Shown here: positions 26,036-34,201 of the stretch, piece after piece | How positions within the stretch are numbered: the stretch's first letter is position 1 | Layout of the letters: each line of letters begins with the position of its first letter | Source of the DNA: Kutzneria viridogrisea | GTDB lineage: Bacteria > Actinomycetota > Actinomycetes > Mycobacteriales > Pseudonocardiaceae | Direction of reading: 5' to 3' | Assembly (NCBI GenBank): GCA_014138725.1 | Contig: JACJID010000001.1 | Coordinates: 868,001-932,000, forward strand | DNA: 64,000 nt | Translations under genes and position numbers: made by a program | Notes under the pieces: model-generated | Told to the model about the DNA's origin: nothing | Seen by the model: only the letters and a program-made list of their open reading frames with translations | Databases searched by the model: none

Positions 26036-27621
26036 TGGAAGGGTTCGTTTCCTGGCCCGCCGAACTCGCCGAGCGCTACCGCCACGAGGGCTACTGGCGG
26101 GGCGAGGTGTTGGGGGACATCCCCCGCCGCACGGCGCGAGGCCACGGTGATCGGACCGCCCTGGTGGACGAGCGCCGGTCGTGGACCTACGCCGAACTGG
26201 ACGACGAGGCCGACCGGATGGCGGCCGGTCTGCGGCAACTGGGCATCCAGGCGGGGGACCGCATCGTGGTGCAGCTGCCCAACGTCGGCGAATTCGTGGT
26301 GCTGTGCCTGGCCGCCTACCGGGCCGGGGTGATCCCCGTACTGGCCCTGCCCGGACACCGCCGCAGCGAGATCGCCTACCTGTGCGAGTTGTCCGGCGCG
26401 GTCGGCTACGTCATCCCCAGCCGGCACGGCGGCTTCGACTTCCTCGGCCTGGCAAGAGAAGTCGTAGCCGAGGTGCCGAGGGTCCGGCACGTGCTGGTAC
26501 TGGGCGATTCCGGCGAGTTCACGGCACTGGCCTCGGTGACCGCGGAACCCGAACCGCTGCCGGCACCGGATCCCGCCGGGGTCGCGATGCTGCTGCTGTC
26601 CGGCGGTACCACCGGGCTGCCCAAACTCATCCCGCGCACGCACGACGACTACGCCTACAACGTGCGGGCCAGCGCCGAACTGTGCGCCGTGGACGAGAAC
26701 ACCAGCTACCTCGTGGTGCTCCCGGTCTCGCACAACTTCGCCTGGGGCTGTCCCGGGGTGCTCGGTGTCCTGCGCTCGGGCGGCAAGGTGGTGCTCGCCG
26801 GCAACGGCAGCCCCGCCGAGGTCTTCCCGCTGGTGCAACGGGAACAGGTGTCCATGGTGGCCCTGGTGCCACCGCTGCTCGCGCTGTGGTCCGACGCCCG
26901 GTACCGGTTCGACGCGGACCTGTCCAGCCTGCGGCTGCTCCAGGTCGGCGGGTCCAAACTGGCCGAACCGCAGGCCAGGGAGGCACTGGGGACCTTCGGG
27001 TGCACCCTGCAGCAGGTGTTCGGCATGGCCGAGGGGCTGCTCAACTTCACCCACCTCGACGATCCCGAGGACGTCGTGGTCACCACCCAGGGCAGGCCGC
27101 TGTCGCCGGCCGATGAGGTGCTGGTGGCCGACCAGGACCGGAGCGGCCGCGGCGAACTGCTCACCCGTGGCCCGTACACCCTGCGCGGCTACTACCGCGC
27201 CGCCGAGCACAACCGCTTCGCCTTCACCCCGGAGGGCTACTACCGGACCGGTGACCTGGTCCGGCTGACCGCCGAGGGCAACCTCGTGGTGGAGGGCCGG
27301 ATCAAGGATCAGATCAACCGGGGCGGGGAGAAGATCGCCGCGGCGGAGATCGAGGGGCATCTCGCCGAGCACCCGTCGATCCAGGAGGCCGCGGTCGTCG
27401 GTGCGGCCGATCCCGTGCTCGGCGAGACGATCTGCGCCTTCGTGCGGGTCAGTGGACCCGCGCCCAGCCTGGCCGAGATCAGAAGGTTCGTGCAGGCCCG
27501 CGGAGTGGCCGCGTACAAGGCGCCGGACAGCGTCGAAGTCGTGGACTCCTGGCCGCTGACCAGCGTGGGGAAGATCGACAAGAAGGCGCTCGCCCGCAGC
27601 CTGGCCGAACGCGGCCGCTGA
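26035..27621 (+). CDS. Salicylate-AMP ligase (DhbE/EntE/MbtA-type aryl acid adenylation enzyme)
   Basis: A 528-residue adenylation enzyme of the aryl-acid group. It carries the ATP loop LLLSGGTTGLPKLIPRTH (187-204), the core motif YYRTGD and the C-terminal Lys in GKIDKK. The aryl-binding segment SHNFAWGCPG gives Asn234 and Cys239 at the places of Asn235 and Ser240 of DhbE. Cys at the latter position is typical of salicylate rather than 2,3-dihydroxybenzoate enzymes (for example YbtE and MbtA). It should activate salicylate and load the carrier domain of the next gene's product. Confidence 0.9.
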   Translation: MEGFVSWPAELAERYRHEGYWRGEVLGDIPRRTARGHGDRTALVDERRSWTYAELDDEADRMAAGLRQLGIQAGDRIVVQLPNVGEFVVLCLAAYRAGVIPVLALPGHRRSEIAYLCELSGAVGYVIPSRHGGFDFLGLAREVVAEVPRVRHVLVLGDSGEFTALASVTAEPEPLPAPDPAGVAMLLLSGGTTGLPKLIPRTHDDYAYNVRASAELCAVDENTSYLVVLPVSHNFAWGCPGVLGVLRSGGKVVLAGNGSPAEVFPLVQREQVSMVALVPPLLALWSDARYRFDADLSSLRLLQVGGSKLAEPQAREALGTFGCTLQQVFGMAEGLLNFTHLDDPEDVVVTTQGRPLSPADEVLVADQDRSGRGELLTRGPYTLRGYYRAAEHNRFAFTPEGYYRTGDLVRLTAEGNLVVEGRIKDQINRGGEKIAAAEIEGHLAEHPSIQEAAVVGAADPVLGETICAFVRVSGPAPSLAEIRRFVQARGVAAYKAPDSVEVVDSWPLTSVGKIDKKALARSLAERGR

Positions 27622-27651
27622 CCGCCCCCGTCAAGAAACCCGAGGAGGACC

Positions 27652-29187
27652 ATGTCCGTCCAGCGCTACCACGAAAGCGTCGTGCCCACCTCCAACGATC
27701 CGCTGCTCGTCATGGCGGCGCTGGCCCGGACGTTCCACGCCGAGGACCACATCGTCTACGAGAACACCAGTGGGTACACCTTCGCCCTGGGGCGCCTCGC
27801 GGAGGTCACCGTCGATCGGGACTGCGTGTTGGTGCGGCACAACGGTGTGGAAAGCCGCGAACCGTGGACCGACAGCCCCTATCCGGTGCTGGACCGGGTG
27901 CTGGCCGGCCTGCCCGTGGCGGACTGGCGGGCCTACGGTGTCGCCGACTTCGAGCTGAGCTACGTGGGCGGGGACCTGCACGGCACCCTGGGCGACCGGC
28001 CGCTGCTGCGGCTGGTGGTCCCGGAGGCGGAGGTGTCGCTGCGGGCCGGGCAGGCCGCCGTACGGGCGGTGGACCGGGAACGGCTCGACCGGATCCTCGG
28101 GCTGCTGTCCGGTACGGTGCCCGACCAGGTCGTCGAGAGCATGCCCGTGGCCGTGGAGCAGGAAGGCGTCGCCGAGTACGCCAGGGCGGTCAACCGGGCG
28201 ATCCGGGACATCAACGAGGGCAAACTGCAGAAGGTGATCCTCTCCCGGGTCGTACCCGTGCCCGCGGCGGTGGACCTGGTGGCCACCTACGTCGAGGGGC
28301 GGCGCAACAACACCCCGGTCCGTTCCTTCCTGATCCGGCTGGCCGGGCAGGAGGCCGTGGGGTTCAGCCCGGAGATCGTCGTCGAGGTGGACGCGCAGCG
28401 GCAGGTCACGGCCCAACCACTGGCTGGAACCCGTGCGCTGCACCGGGATGCCGAGCAGAACGCCCGGGTGCGGGCGGAACTGCTCGCCGACAGCAAGGAG
28501 ATCTTCGAGCACGCCATCTCGGTCAAGGTCGCCCACGACGAACTGGCCGCCGTGTGCGGCGCACGGGCGCCGCTGATCGCCGAGTTCATGGCAGTCAAGG
28601 AACGCGGCAGCGTGCAGCACCTCGGCTCGGAGGTCCGCGCCGAACTGCCGGAGGACAAGGGGGTGTGGGACGCGTTCGCCGCGCTGTTCCCCGCCGTGAC
28701 CGTCTCCGGTGTCCCCAAGGACGCCGCCTACCGGTGCATCCGTGAGTACGAGTCAGGTCCCCGGGGCTGGTACGGCGGGGCCGTGCTCGCGGTCGGCCAG
28801 GACGGGTCGCTGGACGCGGCCCTGGTGCTGCGGACGGTGTTCCGGGCGAACGACCGGACCTGGCTGTGTGCCGGCGCCGGGATCGTCGCGCAGTCCACGG
28901 CCGCGCGGGAGGTCCAGGAGACCAGCGAGAAGCTGCGCAGCGTTGCCCTGCACGTGGTTCCCGCCGTCTCCGACGACCGGCTGGACATGCGCCGCGCCAT
29001 CGCCGACCACCTCGGCGTGGACCCCGGCGAGGTCGGCGACCACGAGGACCTGATGATGCGCGGCCTGTCGTCGCTGGCCGTGATGACCCTGGCCAACAGT
29101 TGGAGCAGCAACGGATCCATCGTCCGCTACACCGACCTGCTGGAACGCCCGACCCTGGCCTACTGGTCCTCGCTGGTGAAGCGGTGA
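27652..29187 (+). CDS. Salicylate synthase fused to an aryl carrier protein
   Basis: A 511-residue fusion. Residues 1-430 are a chorismate-using MST-family enzyme closest to MbtI/Irp9/YbtS: GFSPEIVVEV, QPLAGTRAL, SKEIFEHAISVKVAHDEL and KERGSVQHLGS. These make salicylate from chorismate through isochorismate. Residues 440-511 form a carrier domain with RGLSSLAVM, in which Ser474 is the expected phosphopantetheine site, and the end ERPTLAYW resembles aryl carrier domains of EntB/VibB. No isochorismatase or separate carrier protein is present, so one protein makes and carries the starter acid. Last gene of the operon. Confidence 0.9.
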   Translation: MSVQRYHESVVPTSNDPLLVMAALARTFHAEDHIVYENTSGYTFALGRLAEVTVDRDCVLVRHNGVESREPWTDSPYPVLDRVLAGLPVADWRAYGVADFELSYVGGDLHGTLGDRPLLRLVVPEAEVSLRAGQAAVRAVDRERLDRILGLLSGTVPDQVVESMPVAVEQEGVAEYARAVNRAIRDINEGKLQKVILSRVVPVPAAVDLVATYVEGRRNNTPVRSFLIRLAGQEAVGFSPEIVVEVDAQRQVTAQPLAGTRALHRDAEQNARVRAELLADSKEIFEHAISVKVAHDELAAVCGARAPLIAEFMAVKERGSVQHLGSEVRAELPEDKGVWDAFAALFPAVTVSGVPKDAAYRCIREYESGPRGWYGGAVLAVGQDGSLDAALVLRTVFRANDRTWLCAGAGIVAQSTAAREVQETSEKLRSVALHVVPAVSDDRLDMRRAIADHLGVDPGEVGDHEDLMMRGLSSLAVMTLANSWSSNGSIVRYTDLLERPTLAYWSSLVKR

Positions 29188-29191
29188 CGCG

Positions 29192-29228
29192 GCATCTCGG
29201 GCAGAGGCGCCGACCCTGCCCGAGATGC
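29192..29228 (+). terminator. Terminator of the salicylate operon
   Basis: Perfect 13-bp inverted repeat: GCATCTCGGGCAG (29192-29204) and CTGCCCGAGATGC (29216-29228), loop 11 nt, starting 4 bp after the stop of the salicylate synthase gene. It may also serve the convergent lactonase gene. Confidence 0.8.
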
Positions 29229-29268
29229 TCACCTCGACGAGCTGATCAGGAGCAGCGCCATCGCAGTA

Positions 29269-30393
29269 CTAGGGCACCGGCTGGCCCAGGAGCAGGCACA
29301 CCGGGCTCGGCGTCGACAGCGGCCGTCCGATGGGCGAGAGCCGACCAGTTGCCTGGTCGACGCTGAACGCGGTCACCGAATTTGAATACTGGTTGCTGGC
29401 GAACAAGAATCGCCCCGACCGGTCGATGGTGATGTGCCGGGGCCAGTTCCCGCCGCACGGGGTGGTGCCCACGGCGCGCAACCGCCGGCCGTCCGCCTCG
29501 ATCGCGAACACCGCGACGCTGTTGTGCCCCCGATTGGACACGTACACGAACCGTCCGTCCTGTGAGACAAGGATTTCCGCGGGATAGTTGCGGGCTCCAC
29601 CGGGCGGCGCGGCGGGCAGGACCTGTCCGGGGGTGAGCAGCCCGCTGGTCGGATCCTGGGCGCAGACGGCGACCGTGGAATCGAGCTCGTCGGCGACGTA
29701 GACCGCGGGCGCGGTCGGGTGAAACGCGAGGTGCCGAGGCCCCGCGCCGGATGGCAGCGCCGTGTCGCCGATCGAGCGGAGTCGACCGGTGCCGAGGTCG
29801 AGCGCGTGCACGTGCACCTGGTCGGTGCCGAGGTCGGGCACGTACAGGTATCGGCCGGCGGGGTCGAACGCCACCATGTGCGCGTGCGGTCCGTCCTGCC
29901 TGGTCGGATCGGGACCGCTCCCGGTGTACTGGACGAGGTCGGTCCTCGCGCCGAGAGTGCCGTCGGAGTTGATCGGGAACACCGCGGTGCTGCCGGCACC
30001 GTAGTTGGCCACCAACAGAAACCTGCCGCTGGGGTGGATGGTGAGGTGGGTCGGCATGGCTCCGCCGGTGGGCTGGCCACCGAGCACTGTCAGGCCGCCG
30101 CCGGCGCCCACCGCCAGAGCGGTCACGCGACCGCTGTCGGTGTCGTTCACCGCGTAGAGCGTGGTTCCGCGTGCTGCGAGCGTGAGGAAGGCGGGGTTGT
30201 CGAGGCCGTTGACCGTACCGGTCGCGGTGAGCGTTCCGGTGTCGCCGAGCCTGGCCAGTCCGATCGCCTTCGTGAAGTTGCCGATGTACGCCGCGACGCC
30301 ACCCGCGGGCCTGGCTGACACGGCCAGTCCGACCATGCCGAGAAACGGGCGCCGCCCGAACCTGGTGCGGGCGATTTCGGGTCCGGCTGCCAT
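29269..30393 (-). CDS. Exported seven-bladed beta-propeller lactonase-like protein
   Basis: A 374-residue protein of the 6-phosphogluconolactonase (YbhE)/lactonase propeller family. It shows repeated strands such as HPSGRFLLVANY, DPAGRYLYVPDLG, SQDGRFVYVSNRG and DRSGRFLFASNQ. The N-terminus has a Tat-type signal (FGRRPFLGMVGLAVS), so it should be folded in the cytoplasm and exported. The ATG at 30393 is chosen because the Tat motif follows and GAGAGG lies upstream. The substrate is not predictable; it may act on sugar lactones or be a binding protein. Confidence 0.8.
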   Translation of the reverse strand: MAAGPEIARTRFGRRPFLGMVGLAVSARPAGGVAAYIGNFTKAIGLARLGDTGTLTATGTVNGLDNPAFLTLAARGTTLYAVNDTDSGRVTALAVGAGGGLTVLGGQPTGGAMPTHLTIHPSGRFLLVANYGAGSTAVFPINSDGTLGARTDLVQYTGSGPDPTRQDGPHAHMVAFDPAGRYLYVPDLGTDQVHVHALDLGTGRLRSIGDTALPSGAGPRHLAFHPTAPAVYVADELDSTVAVCAQDPTSGLLTPGQVLPAAPPGGARNYPAEILVSQDGRFVYVSNRGHNSVAVFAIEADGRRLRAVGTTPCGGNWPRHITIDRSGRFLFASNQYSNSVTAFSVDQATGRLSPIGRPLSTPSPVCLLLGQPVP

Positions 30394-30521
30394 GACCAAG
30401 CACCTCTCGGCTCGTCGGGAGCGGGCATCCCACAGTGGCCTAGACCACTTCTGGCACGCAAGGGCGCGCGGTCGTTGCCGTTTGCCGGTAGTCAATCCAC
30501 GTGCGCGTGGTGCGAGGTAGT

Positions 30522-30598
30522 TGTACGTCTATGCCTTCGCGGAAGCCAACAAGGACATGAAGGACCTGTTGGGGGCAAGGGAGCGAATCTGGGGGAGA
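30522..30598 (+). pseudogene. 5' remnant of a pyruvate phosphate dikinase gene
   Basis: About 25 codons match the N-terminus of pyruvate phosphate dikinase: YVYAFAEANKDMKDLLG, then, after a one-base frame change, GGKGANLGE. Nothing of the rest of the roughly 900-residue enzyme follows. It is a short deletion scar. Confidence 0.6.
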
Positions 30599-30973
30599 GG
30601 ACCAGACGCAGCACTACAACCTGTGCCGAACCCACCGGTCGCTTGTTGCAGCGGCACCCTTGCGCGTACTGCCTCGGCCTCTTGAACCCAACCGGATTGA
30701 AAGCCTTGCGATACGTCGGGCAGGACCGTCCCGGCGGAGTCATTCACGAGTACCGACATGCCGCTTGACATGTGTGGACGCAGTTTTCGGCACGCACAGG
30801 GCCAGTCCCAGCCCGGCAGCCGATGGCAGGCGGTCCCCTTGATCCTCGTGATCGGGCGGAGCCAGGCCGAGGAGATGACGCGAAGGCCCCCTCCCTTGTG
30901 GGGGAGGTGCGTTGACGGCAGGAGGCGTCTCCCATGGAGGAGACTTCACTGCATCGCACCATCGGTGAATCGG
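30599..30973. other. Non-coding stretch upstream of CRISPR array 1
   Basis: About 375 bp with no recognisable gene, between the dikinase remnant and the CRISPR leader. No cas gene fragment was seen here. Confidence 0.5.
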
Positions 30974-31031
30974 CACGAGGAAAGTGATGCCAGATTGGGG
31001 ACTGCCGCTGTATCGTCGCAGGTCAAGAAGT
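30974..31031 (+). promoter_or_regulatory. Leader of CRISPR array 1
   Basis: The sequence just before the first repeat shares many bases with that before array 2 (43505-43562). Examples are GAAAGTGATGCC against GAAAGTGACGCT, and CAGGTCAAGAAGT against CAGGTCAGGAAGT directly at the first repeat. Conserved sequence next to the first repeat is what is expected of a CRISPR leader. Confidence 0.7.
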
Positions 31032-31181
31032 GTCTTCCCCGCGCACGCGGGGATGGTCCCTGCGATCGACGGCGAATGCCCCCTGGATGTCGGTCTTCCC
31101 CGCGCACGCGGGGATGGTCCCCACATCGGGTTGTTGTTCGCCCCGATCCTGCGGTCTTCCCCGCGCACGCGGGGATGGTCC
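31032..31181 (+). CRISPR. CRISPR array 1: three 28-bp type I-E-like repeats, two 33-bp spacers
   Basis: Repeats at 31032-31059, 31093-31120 and 31154-31181 are identical. Each begins GTCTTCCCC, has the stem CCCCGC-GCAC-GCGGGG and ends GATGGTCC. The spacers (31060-31092, 31121-31153) are each 33 bp, giving a 61-bp period typical of type I-E. No cas gene occurs in the window. Confidence 0.95.
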
Positions 31182-31276
31182 TGACCGCGACCGACTTCGC
31201 CTCGGTCATCACCTCTGGACGGCGAGGACGCCGCGCACCCGAGTGCACGCGGCGTCCTGGTGAGCCGGCTGGATCG

Positions 31277-31840
31277 TCAGCGCAGCACGGGGAAGCTGTC
31301 CGCGTAGATGCGCGAGGGCGCGTAGTCCACGGTCAGGCCGTTGGCCCAGTTCTGCTCGACGCGGGCCGCCTCGGCGGAGTTCGGCCGGGAGTTGTGGCAG
31401 GAGGTGCCGGGGCCGCCACCGGACATCAGCTCGGAGCACGGGCCGCTGTAGTGGTCGGGCAGGCCGAGCGCGTGACCGGTCTCGTGCGCGGTGATGCGGA
31501 CCTTGTCGTACTGCTTGGCCTGGGTGTAGTCGATGAAGATCGTGCCCCGGCCGTGGCCGTTGGTGTTGGCGTAGGAGCCGCGCGAGTCGTTGCCCTCGGT
31601 GTAGCGCAGCGTGGCGCCCGAGCTGCTCTCCTTGAGCTGCACGTTGCGCACGGCCGCGTTCCAGTTCGCCGCACCGGCGCGGATCGCGTCACGGAAGGTG
31701 GGCGCGCCGGAGGTGTCGTAGTAGACGGTGGTGGTGCGCAGGGCGCTGGAGTCGGTCGCGGCGACAGCGGTCGGGGCGAGCAGCGGTGTGGCCAGCAGGG
31801 CGACGCTGGCAGCGCCGATCGCCAGGGTCCTGAGGGACAT
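31277..31840 (-). CDS. Snapalysin-family (M7) secreted zinc metalloprotease
   Basis: A 187-residue protein with a signal peptide (cleavage near Ala28) and the extended zinc motif [11 protein letters not shown] (His119, Glu120, His123, Asp129) typical of snapalysin, where Asp is the third ligand. Cys135 and Cys148 probably form a disulfide. Snapalysins are small neutral proteases cutting before aromatic residues. ATG 31840 has AGGAG 8 bp upstream; an in-frame ATG further up would add residues not needed for the signal peptide. Confidence 0.9.
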   Translation of the reverse strand: MSLRTLAIGAASVALLATPLLAPTAVAATDSSALRTTTVYYDTSGAPTFRDAIRAGAANWNAAVRNVQLKESSSGATLRYTEGNDSRGSYANTNGHGRGTIFIDYTQAKQYDKVRITAHETGHALGLPDHYSGPCSELMSGGGPGTSCHNSRPNSAEAARVEQNWANGLTVDYAPSRIYADSFPVLR

Positions 31841-32213
31841 GCGGGTTCTCCTCGTCATCGCAGGGTGATGATCCGGTGTCACGGCGTCAGGGCACGCCGT
31901 GACTGCGCATTAAAGTAGGCTTGGCCCTGCCTTTGTACATCCCTTCTTTCGTCGTACGTGCGTGACTAACCGCGACGACCGGTCGCTGAGCGCAGCTGGG
32001 CGTCGGCCACCGGGAACTGCCGACTCTGGCAGTGGCCCGCCCGTCGCGGTCCACCGCTACTGCCGCCGCGCCAAGACGGCGTTCCGGACTGGTGAGGTCG
32101 CGTATTCGAACTGTCGCCAGTGCTTGGAGCTCGTCACTCTCAGTGAAAACCCAGGGTATGTTGGTTCCAGGTGGCCTGCGCCAGAGGCTGGTTCCGGGAG
32201 CTCCTAGGATCTG

Positions 32214-32954
32214 GTGGTGCCGTCGATGAAGGTCATCACCACCAGCGAGCGCCCCGACCTCAAGGGCGGTGCCATGGCGCCCCTGTATGTCGGTTGGCCG
32301 ACGTTCATCCGCCACGATCCGGTCTCCCGGACCCACCGTCGTGCCGTGGAGAGCTACTTCCCGCGCTTTGACGTGCTGCTCGTAGACGATGCCGAGGTGC
32401 TGGCCAGAGCAGTTGCGGTGGCCCTGCGCTGGGACGGCACAACGGACACGCTTCCCGACGGTTACGACGGCGCCGTGGTTACCGCGGTCGCTGAGCACGA
32501 AAGCCGCGTGGAACCGGACACCCTGTGCATCGTGGCCGCCACCGTGCGACCCGATCGCACCGGCGGCGGACTGGCCGGGGCAGCACTCACCGCCCTGCGC
32601 GATCGTGCCGCGGACGCCGGACTGCGACGAGTGATCGTGCCAGTGCGGCCAACACTCAAGGCGAGCTACCCGTTGACCTCGATGGCGGACTACCTGCGGT
32701 GGACCCGCGAGGACGGTCTCCACCTGGATCCCTGGATCCGCACCCACCAACGCCTCGGCGCCACGATCCTGGCTCCGGCCCCGGACTCCATGGTCGTGTC
32801 CGGCACCGTCGCGCAGTGGGAGGAGTGGACGGGCATGGCGTTCCCACAAACAGGGCGATACGTCATTCCCGGCGGGCTCGATCTGGTCGAGATCGACCGC
32901 GAGCACGACCAGGGGCTCTACAGGGAAACAGATGTCTGGATGCGCCACGCCTAG
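32214..32954 (+). CDS. GNAT-family acetyltransferase-like protein
   Basis: A protein of up to 246 residues. The segment CIVAATVRPDRTGGGLAGAA contains the acetyl-CoA loop (R-x-x-G-G-G-L-A). The rest is atypical: long, with a C-terminal region rich in Trp and Asp that recalls predicted transferases of unknown substrate. The start could be GTG 32214, GTG 32217 or ATG 32226; AGGA at 32206-32209 suits the first two. It overlaps the stop of the convergent MerR remnant by 4 bp. Confidence 0.65.
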   Translation: MVPSMKVITTSERPDLKGGAMAPLYVGWPTFIRHDPVSRTHRRAVESYFPRFDVLLVDDAEVLARAVAVALRWDGTTDTLPDGYDGAVVTAVAEHESRVEPDTLCIVAATVRPDRTGGGLAGAALTALRDRAADAGLRRVIVPVRPTLKASYPLTSMADYLRWTREDGLHLDPWIRTHQRLGATILAPAPDSMVVSGTVAQWEEWTGMAFPQTGRYVIPGGLDLVEIDREHDQGLYRETDVWMRHA

Positions 32955-33400
32955 AGGGGCTTGACTGGTGAGGTCGCGTGTTCAGCCATCGCGGGCACGC
33001 CGTGGAGACGACGGCGTGTGATCACCGGGGGCGTGTCGGTTCCAGGTCCCGTCAGAACTTCAAACAGATCGCGGAACGGGACAAGGAGTAGCGACCGATA
33101 GCGAACGCCTCCACACTCGCTGACGAGGCGGTCGGCTTCGGTGACGCCGACCTCAGCGAGGGGTTGGGCCAACAGGCGCGGCAGGTCGATTCCCGTGCCG
33201 TGGCACAGCAGTCTGCCCACCACGGTGCGGGTTCGTTCCAGCTGTTCGATCGTCGCGGCGAGTTCCCCGTCCAGCACGCGCAGCGCCTGCTCGGGGTGTT
33301 CGTCGGCGTTGCCCAGCTGGGCGACCTGGGGGAGGGGCAGGCCGAGGTCGGTCAGTGGCTTGATCCGCAGCAGCCAGACCAAGTGGCCCGTGTCGTAGTC
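32951..33400 (-). pseudogene. MerR-family regulator lacking its DNA-binding domain
   Basis: The frame opens at 33400, just after a TAG, with DYDTGHLVWLLRIKPLTDLG. This is the end of the winged helix and the start of the coiled coil of a MerR protein, followed by VLDGELAATIEQLERTRTVV. The first 40 or so residues with the helix-turn-helix are absent. Downstream of the coiled coil a ligand-type region of about 80 residues is intact. A 5' deletion is likely, joining it to the kinase remnant. Confidence 0.7.
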
Positions 33401-33622
33401 CTAACAAGGCCAACGCGTGCCGGCAATCGACTGCGGAATGAGCGGCCGTTGTCCGAAAGTGGTACGGGCGGGCCTGGCAGGAGAACAGGGTGGCGCGCAG
33501 GAGGAGGACGTCACCCCGCTGGGCGTGCTGCCCGCAGGCACGCTCTCAGTCTGGATCGCCGTCCTGGCTTCGGGTTCCTGCTGGTACGCCGCCAGTACCC
33601 GTGCGCCGCCGTCGTGGTCACG

Positions 33623-33984
33623 ATGGTCGCGGCCGTCCTGGTCGGGGCCCGCACCGAGCTGCCCGCTGAGCTGCCGGGCAGTATCGCGCGTGCGGTCTAC
33701 GGGATGGTGTGTGAGTACCTGGTCAACACCGCCAAACACGCGCCGGGCGCCGAGGTCACGGTGACCCTGTACGAGCTGGCCGAATCGGTGGATGTGCGGG
33801 TGAGCAACACCGCGGGCGAGCCTACGGCACCGGCGCCGCGATCCAGGTTCGGGTTGTTGGGCATGCGGGAACGGGTACTGCTCTCCGGAGGCAGCCTGTC
33901 GGTCGGTCCGACCCCGGCCGGCGGGTTCGCCGTGTCCGCGACCTACCCCAAGGAGAGCAGGTGAGCCATCCGGTCCGCGTTCTC
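33623..33984 (+). pseudogene. Remnant of a NarL-type two-component pair (kinase ATPase domain plus first codons of regulator)
   Basis: Residues readable from 33623 to the stop at 33964 are the HATPase domain of a sensor kinase: VYGMVCEYLVNTAKHAPG (N box), then RFGLLGMRERVLLSGGSL (G box). The sensor and dimerisation parts are gone. A GTG at 33961 overlaps the stop (GTGA) and starts SHPVRVL, as response regulators do, but the match ends after about eight codons. Both genes are broken at deletion points. Confidence 0.7.
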
Positions 33985-34201
33985 CGACGGCACTCCGACT
34001 CACCAGGCCACTGCGCGCAACAAGTTGTCCGTGCTCACCTGCTGACTCAGGGCGAACTCGGGTGTTCTGGGGCAGTGTTCCGAAGTGCTGGGGGCAGGTT
34101 CCCCCGATGCGCAATCCTTCCGATGCGTTCTGGACGACTCTGTGCTGCGGCCTGTTCATGAGCTTGCCTCGACGGACCTTGATGGCGATGGAGGTAGTGC
34201 G

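Noticed and set aside
31030-31263. ORFs reading through CRISPR array 1
   Set aside because: They translate the repeats themselves (recurrent FPAHAGMV-type units); the 61-bp period and identical repeats show a CRISPR array.
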